64,000 nt of DNA from positions 1 through 64,000 of the forward strand of contig JAQGOP010000047.1 in NCBI GenBank assembly GCA_028293545.1, read 5' to 3'. Under the pieces are notes generated by a model. It ran no database searches. It saw only the letters and a program-made list of their open reading frames with translations, and had not been told where the DNA came from. Below, piece by piece: positions 33,268 to 41,115 of this stretch. Source of the DNA: Verrucomicrobiota bacterium. Its GTDB lineage: Bacteria; Verrucomicrobiota; Verrucomicrobiia; Opitutales; Opitutaceae. Each line of letters opens with the position of its first letter. Position 1 is the stretch's first letter. Both the position numbers and the translations under genes were made by a program.

Positions 33268-34506
33268 TCAATAACGTGCGCGCCGGCGTCCACCGCCGCC
33301 GCCAAAACGCTGCCAGCCACCCTGGCGGCTCTGCTTGGCGTGCGCACCCGCCTTCGAATCGAGCACGTGCGCAGGACGGGCCACGATCGGCTTGTAATCG
33401 AATCCCTCGAGCTTCAGCTCCGGGATTTTCTGCCCAATGAAGCGCTGGATGTCGCGGATGTCCCCGGCGTTCTCCGGCGTGACGAGCGTGAACGCGTCGC
33501 CGACGGCCTGCGCGCGGCCAGTGCGGCCGATGCGGTGGACGTAATCCTCGGGTTTTTCCGGGACATCGTAATTGATCACGTGCGACACGCCCGCGACGTC
33601 GATGCCGCGCGCGGCGATGTCGGTCGCGACCATGACCTCGTACTTGCCCGATTTGAAACCCGCGAGCGCCTCGATGCGCTGGTTCTGGGAACGGTTCGCG
33701 TGGAGGACGGCGACGGAATGGTTCGCAGCCTTGAGGCGGCGCGCGATCTTATCGGCGCCGTGTTTCGTGCGCGAAAAAACGAGGACGCTGTCGAAGTCGG
33801 TCTTGGCCAGCAGCGCCTCGAGCAGCTCGAACTTCTGGTCGAATGCCACGGGATAGAGCGCGTGGTTGACGGAGGCGTTGACGGAACGGGCCACGCCGAT
33901 CTCGACCTTGGTCGGATTGCGCAGCGCGAAGGACGCGACCGCCGCGATCTCCGGCGGCACGGTGGCCGAGAAAAACAGCGTCTGGCGATCGCGCGGGCAG
34001 CGCGCGATGATGTCCTTCACGGCGGGCAGGAAGCCCATGTCGAGCATGCGGTCGACTTCATCGAGGACGAGAATGCTGATATCCTGGAGCGAGATGGTGC
34101 GCTCCTTGAGGTAATCCATCAGGCGGCCGGGAGTCGCGACGATGATGTCGACGCCGCGGCGGAGTTCGGTGCGCTGGGTGCCGTAGCCGACGCCGCCGAA
34201 AATGGCGACGGTGCGGAGATCGGTGAAGCGGGCGAAATCGCGGAAGGCGGTTTCGACCTGGGCGGCGAGTTCGCGGGTCGGCTCGAGCACGAGCACGCGG
34301 GTGCGGCCGTGGGTGCCGAGGCGCGTGAGGATCGGGAGCGCAAAGGCGGCAGTCTTGCCGGTGCCGGTCTGAGCCGACGCGATCAAGTCGCCGCCGGTGA
34401 GCACAGCCGGGATGGCGCGCAGCTGAATGGGAGTGGGATCAGTGTACCCGGCGGCTTGGACGCCGCGGAGGACCTGATCGGAAAGATTGAGAGCTTTAAA
34501 AGGCAT
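33268..34506 (-). CDS. DEAD-box RNA helicase, RhlE-like
   Basis: 412 residues. Both RecA-like domains are complete: Q motif (TPIQ), motif I AQTGTGKT (45-52), Ia PTRELA, Ib TPGR, II, III SAT (180-182), and motif VI HRIGRTGRA. Motif II reads DEVD (149-152), Val in place of Ala. The C-terminal tail ends in a Gly/Arg stretch (FGGGGGRRRARY), typical of RNA-binding tails. Unwinds structured RNA, often during cold adaptation or ribosome assembly. It lies just downstream of an RRM protein that has the same kind of Gly-rich tail. Confidence 0.93.
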   Translation of the reverse strand: MPFKALNLSDQVLRGVQAAGYTDPTPIQLRAIPAVLTGGDLIASAQTGTGKTAAFALPILTRLGTHGRTRVLVLEPTRELAAQVETAFRDFARFTDLRTVAIFGGVGYGTQRTELRRGVDIIVATPGRLMDYLKERTISLQDISILVLDEVDRMLDMGFLPAVKDIIARCPRDRQTLFFSATVPPEIAAVASFALRNPTKVEIGVARSVNASVNHALYPVAFDQKFELLEALLAKTDFDSVLVFSRTKHGADKIARRLKAANHSVAVLHANRSQNQRIEALAGFKSGKYEVMVATDIAARGIDVAGVSHVINYDVPEKPEDYVHRIGRTGRAQAVGDAFTLVTPENAGDIRDIQRFIGQKIPELKLEGFDYKPIVARPAHVLDSKAGAHAKQSRQGGWQRFGGGGGRRRARY

Positions 34507-34544
34507 GAAACGGGGCCGCGTCAGAGCGGCATATAAGGACGTAT

Positions 34545-34583
34545 AAAAAGAAAAAGGACGGAGCCCGCAAAGGAGCTCCGTCC
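34545..34583 (-). terminator. Intrinsic terminator of the RRM gene
   Basis: On the minus strand GGACGGAGC pairs perfectly with its complement (arms 34556-34564 and 34575-34583) around a 10-base loop, followed by a long T-rich run. It separates the RRM gene from the helicase, so the two are likely separate transcripts. Confidence 0.88.
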
Positions 34584-34613
34584 CTCGAAAATCAGTTCGT
34601 TAGAACAGATCGA

Positions 34614-35003
34614 TTAGTAGCGGCGCTCGCCACGATCACGGTCGCCACCACGGCCACCGCCACCGCCGCCGAAGCCACCGCGACCACCACCGCCGCCACC
34701 GCCGCCGCCGAAACCACGGCCGCCACCGCCGAAGCCGCCACCCGGGCGCTCTTCCTTGGGACGTGCCTCGTTGACGGTGAGCTGACGACCACCGAGATCG
34801 GTGCCGTTCATCTTTTCCGTAGCAGCTTTGGCTTCTTCAGCCGTGCCCATGGTGACGAACGCGAAACCGCGGGGGCGGCCGGTCATCTTGTCCATGGCGA
34901 CGTAAAGGTCAGTCACGGAACCGAACTGCCCGAAAGCAGCGCGGAGTTCATCTTCGGTGGTCTTGAAGGACAGGTTACCGACGTACAATTTTGAGTTACT
35001 CAT
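34614..35003 (-). CDS. Gly-rich RRM RNA-binding protein
   Basis: 129 residues: one RRM (3-80) with RNP2 LYVGNL and RNP1 RGFAFVTM (45-52), then a Gly/Arg/Phe tail (88-129). This layout is shared with cyanobacterial Rbp proteins and plant glycine-rich RNA-binding proteins, induced by cold. The Gly-rich end is an internal repeat of GGG-G/R-F. A 197-bp gap upstream leaves room for a long 5' leader, typical for cold-induced genes, although no cold-shock box was identified. Confidence 0.93.
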   Translation of the reverse strand: MSNSKLYVGNLSFKTTEDELRAAFGQFGSVTDLYVAMDKMTGRPRGFAFVTMGTAEEAKAATEKMNGTDLGGRQLTVNEARPKEERPGGGFGGGGRGFGGGGGGGGGRGGFGGGGGGRGGDRDRGERRY

Positions 35004-35200
35004 GTGATGTCTCGATGATCCTACCGTCCGCTGCCAGTTCCGTTCCCACCGTGGGTTTCGAAATCATCACTTAAGCAAGAGCTCAGCCTACGACTCACCA
35101 GACGCTGTCATCTAACGTTTTCTCTATCGATCAGGCGCTTAAGACACCCAACAAGGTCGCGATAGCAAGGATATTTTCCGACCCGGCTCCGGAGCCCGCC

Positions 35201-35563
35201 TCAGCCGAACCACCGGTCGACCTCGCGCCGCTCGCGTTTGGTCGGTCTACCGCTGCCCTTTTCCCGGTCCAGGACATGCTGCAGCCTCTGCTCGCGCAGT
35301 TTTTCGAATTCGGATTCCGGCGTGAGGTCCGTGCAATATTGCGGGACCAACTTGGCGCCCACCCGCGATGCCGGGTCGCCGATCACGCGCAGCGTGCGGC
35401 GAATCACACCCTGGCGTACGATGATGGTTTCGCCGGGATGGACATCCCGCGCCGGCTTAACGGGCAGGTCGTTGATCTCGACGCTGCCCGCGTTGATTGC
35501 CGCGGTCGCGAGGGCGCGGGTCTTGAAGAGCCGTACGGCCCATAGCCACTTGTCGATCCGCAC
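35201..35563 (-). CDS. hslR: Hsp15-like S4-domain RNA-binding protein
   Basis: 120 residues. An S4 domain (1-60) beginning MRIDKWLWAVRLFKTRALAT is followed by a basic C-terminal part ending GRPTKRERREVDRWFG, as in Hsp15 (HslR), which rescues blocked 50S subunits carrying a nascent chain. Length and end motif match Hsp15 well. 15 bases from the DUF4412 gene upstream. Confidence 0.88.
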   Translation of the reverse strand: MRIDKWLWAVRLFKTRALATAAINAGSVEINDLPVKPARDVHPGETIIVRQGVIRRTLRVIGDPASRVGAKLVPQYCTDLTPESEFEKLREQRLQHVLDREKGSGRPTKRERREVDRWFG

Positions 35564-35578
35564 GGTGTTAGGCGACGC

Positions 35579-36301
35579 TCAGTGCTTGAATAGATCACCC
35601 ATGCCCGGCATCGAGAGTTCGGTGTAGCCCGCGGTGCTGAATTCCGAGTCGGGCACTGAAGTCTTCTCGACCTTGGTCACTTCCATGCGGGCTTCTTCCA
35701 CGCCCTTCGCATCACGGATAACATAGCGCAAAGGAAAGAAATTCCCGTCGCGCACGAAACTTTCCCATCCCGGAGGCGGCGCACCGCGGCCTGCCATCGG
35801 GTTCCCCGACATCGACATGAACGTGCCGAGGCCCTTGCCCAGCCACAGCTCCGCAGTTCCCCCGTTTTCAGTCGTCATCTTGTACTCGGTCGCCGTGTAG
35901 CCGGCGATGGTTTCAGTCCGACCAGTCGCGACGGGCGGCGCCATTTCGTGACCCGAATGAGTTTTTGTCGGCGTCGCCGCAGGCTGGGGAATCGCACGAC
36001 GCATGAACATTTTTTGGCCGCCGCTATCCATGAGGATGATCATCTCCCGGGCCTTCAGGTCGTAGATCATGCCGCCCAGTGCGCCGCCGCCCCGGCCAGC
36101 TTTCTCGATCTGCGGGTTGATGCGCATTTTTCCCTCTTTCATCACGTAATCCATGCTCATCTTTTCGTTTTTCTTGCCGGCGACGATGTCCATGTGAACA
36201 CGTCCTTCGAAGGAATCGGCGGCCGAAACCGCAATTGTCGTGACCAAGGCGAAAGCCGTGGCGACCAAGCCGCGGCGGAGGGAGGATAAAGACAGTTTCA
36301 T
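35579..36301 (-). CDS. Secreted DUF4412-like protein
   Basis: 240 residues with a signal peptide (MKLSLSSLRRGLVATAFALV). The body fits the DUF4412 pattern: SFEGRVHMDIVAG near the N-terminus, MSMDYVMKEGKMRIN, an internal DLKAREMIILMDSG and ETIAGYTATEYKM. These proteins resemble LolA-like lipid-binding sandwiches, but their function is unknown. Met is unusually frequent in the middle of the protein. Confidence 0.82.
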   Translation of the reverse strand: MKLSLSSLRRGLVATAFALVTTIAVSAADSFEGRVHMDIVAGKKNEKMSMDYVMKEGKMRINPQIEKAGRGGGALGGMIYDLKAREMIILMDSGGQKMFMRRAIPQPAATPTKTHSGHEMAPPVATGRTETIAGYTATEYKMTTENGGTAELWLGKGLGTFMSMSGNPMAGRGAPPPGWESFVRDGNFFPLRYVIRDAKGVEEARMEVTKVEKTSVPDSEFSTAGYTELSMPGMGDLFKH

Positions 36302-36502
36302 AGGGTGAAAACAGCTTGGGAGGTTGGGCTAAACAAAGGGCCGACTGGCCTTCGGTGTAGCAGCCCAAACCATCTCGGCAAGACTCAGTATGCGGTCCCG
36401 CCGGCCTCCGACCGGCGAAACTGCTATCCACTCAGCCCCCGGATATGACCGGAAGGAAATGGAGATAACGCCGCGGTCATCGAATGCCGCGGCGCCCTGT
36501 AA

Positions 36503-37033
36503 TCAGCCAGATTTCGCGCGCTTGAAATCGTCCTGGAGCCAGTCGTCGATCAACCCCTTTTCGAAGCGCAGGTTGTCGTCACGGTTGATCGAGAGTTTCA
36601 TCATGAAAGCGAGATCGCGCAGCTGGCGTTTGCCTTCCTTCACGACTTTCCCGGTGCTGTCGACGAGCTTGAAGTCGAGGTCGATCTTCGGCGGATAAAT
36701 GTCCTTCACCACCCGCACGTCCGTCATGCTCGGGCCGCGCCATGGCTCATAATCGCCGGCGAGGTCGATGTCCGTGACGTTCACGACGAGCTTCTGCCCT
36801 TCCGGGACATACCGCTTGGCGCGCAGGTCGATGTAATCCCTCAGCTGGTCAAGGATGCCGTCGCGCCCCTTGTCGCTGCCCATGTAAGCATCGCGAACAT
36901 CGGCGAATTTTTCGGGGTGGGAGAAATTAACTTCGGTGCGTGCATCGGCTTTCGCGGACGAATCGGCGGCAAAAGCCGATCCGATCGCAGCGAGACCCGC
37001 GACGGCGCTGATCATCAGGCGGTTGGTTTTCAT
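36503..37033 (-). CDS. Secreted DUF3016-like protein
   Basis: 176 residues from MKTNRLMISAVAG, which gives a signal peptide ending AFA. The mature part with VNFSHPEKFADVRD, LRAKRYVPEGQKLVVNVTDI and LAGDYEPWRG matches the DUF3016 family of periplasmic proteins with unknown role. The frame is open 29 codons upstream without any fitting sequence. Confidence 0.82.
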   Translation of the reverse strand: MKTNRLMISAVAGLAAIGSAFAADSSAKADARTEVNFSHPEKFADVRDAYMGSDKGRDGILDQLRDYIDLRAKRYVPEGQKLVVNVTDIDLAGDYEPWRGPSMTDVRVVKDIYPPKIDLDFKLVDSTGKVVKEGKRQLRDLAFMMKLSINRDDNLRFEKGLIDDWLQDDFKRAKSG

Positions 37034-37156
37034 GGCAGGATTTAAGACTTCCTTTGGCGTGAAATAGTTCCCGCCCGTATTCCCCTGATGAGCGAAGCTG
37101 CCCCGAACGCAACCGGGCAATCAAGGCTGTGCGAAACAACGGCTTAGTTGGATGAA

Positions 37157-37178
37157 GCAGCGCAGGCGGCCCGCCGCC
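37157..37178. repeat. Diverged half-copy of the 27011 repeat family
   Basis: GCAGCGCAGGCGGCCCGCC resembles the arm of the element at 27011-27145, with GGC replacing ATC at the hairpin tip. Like that arm it is internally palindromic. Confidence 0.6.
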
Positions 37179-37264
37179 CACACGAAGAGATGCAGGTTTC
37201 GCGCAATCAATCGTGCCATTGAGGAGGTGGGATCGGGAGATCTCGAAACCTGTTCCGTGAAGGC

Positions 37265-37323
37265 TCACGAACGATTCCGCTGACCAGATCCTCCTCATTA
37301 CCTTCGCTGCCTTCTGCTCAAAA
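37265..37323. repeat. Dispersed 59-bp repeat, copy 1
   Basis: The first 24 bases are identical to 59243-59266 (starting TCACGAACGATTCCGCTGAC). The rest is clearly related and contains 9-bp units of the type TTCGTTGCC. Both copies are intergenic and in the same orientation. Confidence 0.85.
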
Positions 37324-37372
37324 AGGATCGGAGGCTCGATCCCGGCCCCGGGCAGACGGGACACTCGCGGCT

Positions 37373-39745
37373 CTATTCTCTGGCCTCAGCCCGCCGGGCC
37401 GCCAAGGCCGCCTCGGCATCAAGTGATGCGGAAATTGTCACGATCACGAATTTGCTCGTCGGCGTGTTGCTCTTCGCAGCCACGCTGTCGAGCGGCACGA
37501 GCACATTGGCCTCGGGAAAATAAGTCGCCACGCAACCGCGCGGGATCCGGTACGGCGCCACCATGAAATGCTTCGCGACCCGCTCCACCCCGCCGAAACG
37601 ATTCGTGAGATCCACGATCTGCCCCTGCTGGAAACCGAAGGACTTGATATCTTCCTCGTTGACGAAGACCACGCGCCGCCCGCCGTAAACTCCGCGATAA
37701 CGGTCATCGAGCCCGTAAATCGTCGTGTTGAATTGATCATGCGTGCGGATCGTCATCATCACGAATTCCCCCGCCGCAAACGACCGCTGCGGGATCGGCG
37801 CCACGATGAAACTCGCCTTGCCCGACGGCGTTTTCCACTCCCGGTGGTCGCGCGGACCATTGGGGAGGTAGAAAATTCCCGCGTTAATCTTCCGGTTGAA
37901 ATCCTCAAAGCCCGGCACCACGCGCGCAATATGGTCGCGGATCAGCGCGTAATTTCCCGCGAGGCCTTCCCAGTCCACGGTCGATCTGGCCCCGAGCACT
38001 GCGCGCGCCAGGCGCGCGACCACCGCCGGTTCGCTCAGCAGGTGCGGCGATGCGGGGGTGAGTTTGCCCCGCGACGGATTGATGATGCCCATCGAGTCCT
38101 CGACGGTCACAAACTGCTCCCCGCCCTGCTGCGCGTCGCGTTCGCTGCGCCCCAGGCACGGCAGGATCAGCGCCGTGCGCCCCGTCACGAGATGCGAGCG
38201 GTTGAGCTTCGTCGAAACGTGCGCCGTGAGCGTGCATTTCCGCAACGCCGCGCCGGTGAATTCCGTGTCGGGCGTCGCAGACAAAAAATTTCCGCCCATC
38301 GCCACGAAAACTTTCACCGCCCCCGCGTGCATGGCCTTGATCGCTTGGACGGTGTCGAAGCCGTGCGGGCGCGGGGACTTGAAACCGAACTCGGCATCGA
38401 GCGCGTCCAGCCAGGAATCCGGCATCTTTTCGAAAATGCCCATCGTGCGATCGCCCTGGACGTTGGAATGCCCGCGCACCGGGCAGACCCCCGCGCCCGG
38501 GCGCCCGATGCTGCCGCGCAGCAGCAGGAAATTCGTCACCGTCTGGATCGTCGCGACCGAGTTCGGCTGCTGCGTCAGCCCCATCGCCCAGCAGCAGATC
38601 GTCCCCTTCGAACGGATCGCGACCCATGCCGCCGCCGCGATCTGCTCCCGTGGCACGCCGCTGTCCTCCACGGTCGCCTCCCAGGTCGTCGCGCGCAAAT
38701 CCGCGACCAAGGCGTCATATCCCTGCGTGTGCTCGCGAATGAAATCGTGGTCGAACACCGTCCCGGGCGCCGCGTCCTCGGCCGCCAGCATCTCCTTCAT
38801 CAACCCCTTGAAGAGTGCCAGGTCCCCGTTGATGCGCGGCTGCAGCCACAGGTCCGCCATCTTCGTGCCCTTGCCGAGCAGCGTCGGCAGCGCCTTCAGC
38901 GGATTCATGAAATGCTGCGGGTTTTTAAACCGCTCGGTGCCGACTTCCGGCATTGGATTCACCGACACGATGACAACGCCCCTGGCCTTCGCCTCCTCCA
39001 GGGTCGAAAGCATGCGCGGGTGATTCGTCCCGGGATTTTGCCCGACGATGAAGATCGCCCCGGCCTCGAGGAAATCATCCAGCTTCACCGTCCCCTTGCC
39101 CAAGCCGATGCTCTCGCCGAGCGCGGCGCCGCTCGACTCGTGGCACATGTTCGAACAGTCGGGCAGGTTGTTGGTCCCGAATTGCCGCGCAAATAACTGG
39201 TAGAGGAACGCGGCTTCATTGCTCGTACGCCCCGAGGTATAAAATGCCGCGGCATTCGGGCTGGGAAGCGCGCGAAGTTCGTCGGCGATCAACGCGAAGG
39301 CTTCGCGCCAGGAAATGGGCGCGTAATGCGTCGCACCCGGGCGAAGGACCATCGGTTCCGCCAGGCGTCCCTGGCGATTCAACCAGTAATCCTCCCGCGC
39401 CCGGAGATCGGCGACGGAATGTTTTTCGAAAAACGCGCGGTCGATCCGCTTCGGCGTGGCTTCGTCCGCGACGGCCTTGGCTCCATTTTCACAGAACTCG
39501 AACGTGTGGCGCTCGCCGTCAGGGCTCGGCCACGCGCAGGATTGGCAGTCGAAGCCGTCCTTCTGGTTGACCTCGAGCAGCAGCTTCGCGCCCTTCACCG
39601 GCCCCACGCCGAACAGGCCATAAGTCGCCGTCTTTGCCACCGCCGCCAATCCCGCGGCCGCCGTGCTGGCGGGCGCGAGGTGCGGCGCCTTTGTCTCCGG
39701 CGGCGGCTGCGCCGAAAGCGATTCGGGTGGGACGGAGGAAGACAC
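37373..39745 (-). CDS. Molybdopterin oxidoreductase, FdhF/YdeP family
   Basis: 790 residues. Begins with a poorly ordered 55-residue N-terminus, then CQSC (C67/C70), the molybdopterin domain with SGRTSNEAAFLYQLFAR and SNMCHESSG, where C201 would be the Mo ligand, and a C-terminal guanine-dinucleotide domain (about 660-775, MTIRTHDQFNTTIYGLDD). Layout and length match the YdeP family, distant relatives of formate dehydrogenase that keep only part of the Fe-S cluster ligands. Substrate unknown; linked to acid resistance in E. coli. No electron-transfer partner gene is adjacent. Confidence 0.92.
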   Translation of the reverse strand: MSSSVPPESLSAQPPPETKAPHLAPASTAAAGLAAVAKTATYGLFGVGPVKGAKLLLEVNQKDGFDCQSCAWPSPDGERHTFEFCENGAKAVADEATPKRIDRAFFEKHSVADLRAREDYWLNRQGRLAEPMVLRPGATHYAPISWREAFALIADELRALPSPNAAAFYTSGRTSNEAAFLYQLFARQFGTNNLPDCSNMCHESSGAALGESIGLGKGTVKLDDFLEAGAIFIVGQNPGTNHPRMLSTLEEAKARGVVIVSVNPMPEVGTERFKNPQHFMNPLKALPTLLGKGTKMADLWLQPRINGDLALFKGLMKEMLAAEDAAPGTVFDHDFIREHTQGYDALVADLRATTWEATVEDSGVPREQIAAAAWVAIRSKGTICCWAMGLTQQPNSVATIQTVTNFLLLRGSIGRPGAGVCPVRGHSNVQGDRTMGIFEKMPDSWLDALDAEFGFKSPRPHGFDTVQAIKAMHAGAVKVFVAMGGNFLSATPDTEFTGAALRKCTLTAHVSTKLNRSHLVTGRTALILPCLGRSERDAQQGGEQFVTVEDSMGIINPSRGKLTPASPHLLSEPAVVARLARAVLGARSTVDWEGLAGNYALIRDHIARVVPGFEDFNRKINAGIFYLPNGPRDHREWKTPSGKASFIVAPIPQRSFAAGEFVMMTIRTHDQFNTTIYGLDDRYRGVYGGRRVVFVNEEDIKSFGFQQGQIVDLTNRFGGVERVAKHFMVAPYRIPRGCVATYFPEANVLVPLDSVAAKSNTPTSKFVIVTISASLDAEAALAARRAEARE

Positions 39746-39795
39746 AGTCCTTCCATTTCGCGAGGTTTGGGCTAGGTTTCAAGTCTCCCGCCACG

Positions 39796-40071
39796 ATGTT
39801 TGCCAATCTTCTACAGCTCATCACGCGCCGCCCGCCGCCGGACTTCGAAAAAACCTTCGTCGAGGAAGTGCACGTCACGCGGCCGAGCGCGCGAAATCCC
39901 CGCACGGAAAAAATCATTCTCGCGGGCTGGATCCTCATCGTGGCCAAGAGCTTCCTGATGATCTGGCTGGTCGACCACTATCACCTTAAATTCAACGCCA
40001 ACTGGGTCATCATGCCGACGGTGGCCTCCGCGAGCCTGTGCACGTTCGTCTATTTTTTCCTCCGGGAGTGA
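39796..40071 (+). CDS. Small two-helix membrane protein
   Basis: 91 residues with two membrane helices (about 39-58 and 68-87). The N-terminal part is soluble (LLQLITRRPPPDFEKTF). Not a recognised family. It is divergent from the molybdopterin oxidoreductase over only 50 bases, and such tight divergence could mean shared regulation. Confidence 0.65.
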   Translation: MFANLLQLITRRPPPDFEKTFVEEVHVTRPSARNPRTEKIILAGWILIVAKSFLMIWLVDHYHLKFNANWVIMPTVASASLCTFVYFFLRE

Positions 40072-40162
40072 GAAACCCGTCCGCTTGCGATTCGCGCGGC
40101 GCGGCCAGGTTCGATGCAAAATTTCCCTTCTCTCGTCCCCTGATTTTTTGTTCTGTGCTGGC

Positions 40163-40615
40163 ATGCCCACCGTCCCCGGACTTCGCAGCCCTTACATCAA
40201 AGTCGGCCGACTCGTCTATTTTGGCCGCATGCTCGACAAGATCCGCCTCCATGCGGTTGCTGCCCTCCCGGTGAAGGACTACGTGGCCAACCTCAGCAAG
40301 GGCTTCGATGGGCGCTGCTGCAATTTTCTCCGGGTCAAATACGACGACCTCAAGGCCCAAACCCTGGCCGGCTCGAAAAACGACGAGCAGTTGCTCGCCT
40401 GGGCCTTCGAAACCGGCGGCGCGCGCACGGACGAGGAATGCGAAACCTGGAGCGGCTTCATGATGAAACGCGGGTGGCGCGACAGCGGCGCCGAGATCCT
40501 CGCGCAGCGCATCCGGGAAAGCGCACTCGAGGGGAAGCCGATCATGACGATGTTCGATTACCTCGATTTCGACGAAGGCCGCGACCCCGTCGCGGAGAAG
40601 GCTTGGCAGGTCTGA
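40163..40615 (+). CDS. DUF5069-family protein
   Basis: 150 residues from MPTVPGLRSPYIKVG. The family signature is the early LRSPYIKVGRLVYFGRMLDK, with the later GFDGRCCNFL and TWSGFMMKRGWRD. Common in Verrucomicrobiota and Planctomycetota, of unknown function. It sits 14 bases before gluconokinase and may be in the same transcript. Confidence 0.85.
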   Translation: MPTVPGLRSPYIKVGRLVYFGRMLDKIRLHAVAALPVKDYVANLSKGFDGRCCNFLRVKYDDLKAQTLAGSKNDEQLLAWAFETGGARTDEECETWSGFMMKRGWRDSGAEILAQRIRESALEGKPIMTMFDYLDFDEGRDPVAEKAWQV

Positions 40616-40629
40616 TCAGGAATCCGCCC

Positions 40630-41115
40630 ATGGTCATTGTCCTCATGGGTGTCGCCGGGAGCGGTAAAACCACCATCGGCCAGATCCTCGCCCAAGAACT
40701 CGGTTGGGAATTCTCGGACGCGGATGCGTTCCATCCCGCAAGCAACGTCGCCAAGATGAGCGCCGGGCATCCGCTGACCGACGACGATCGCGCGCCCTGG
40801 CTCGCCGCGATCCGCGCCTACATCGACGCCCATCTCGCCGCGCACCGCCCCGCCATCGTCACCTGCTCCGCGCTGAAGCAGCGTTACCGCGACGTCCTCC
40901 TCGCCGATGCGCAGCAGGTTAAGCTCGTTTATCTCAAAGGTTCGCGCGACGTCCTGGGCGCCCGCATTGGCCGCCGCCAAGGACATTTCATGAAACCCGC
41001 GATGCTCGACAGCCAGCTCGCGACCCTCGAGGAACCGGCGAGCGCGCTCGTCGTCGAGGTCGACCAGGACGTCCCCCAAATTGTCGCCGCCATTCGTCGC
41101 GGCCTTTCCCTATGA
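40630..41115 (+). CDS. gntK: Gluconokinase
   Basis: 161 residues with a P-loop GVAGSGKTT (7-15) and the gluconate-pocket SDADAFHPASNVAKMSAGHP, then LTDDDRAPWL and CSALKQRYRD. All match the small GntK/IdnK family, which phosphorylates gluconate to 6-phosphogluconate. The stop overlaps the ATG of the penicillin acylase by four bases. Confidence 0.94.
   Translation: MVIVLMGVAGSGKTTIGQILAQELGWEFSDADAFHPASNVAKMSAGHPLTDDDRAPWLAAIRAYIDAHLAAHRPAIVTCSALKQRYRDVLLADAQQVKLVYLKGSRDVLGARIGRRQGHFMKPAMLDSQLATLEEPASALVVEVDQDVPQIVAAIRRGLSL

Larger units (their letters stand above)
37034..37372. other. 339-bp gap carrying diverged repeat copies
   Basis: No gene is seen. It contains a half-copy of the GTAGCGCAGGC family at 37157-37178 and a dispersed repeat at 37265-37323 whose twin is at 59243-59301. 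Because DUF3016 starts here on the minus strand its promoter must lie in the left part. Confidence 0.6.
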
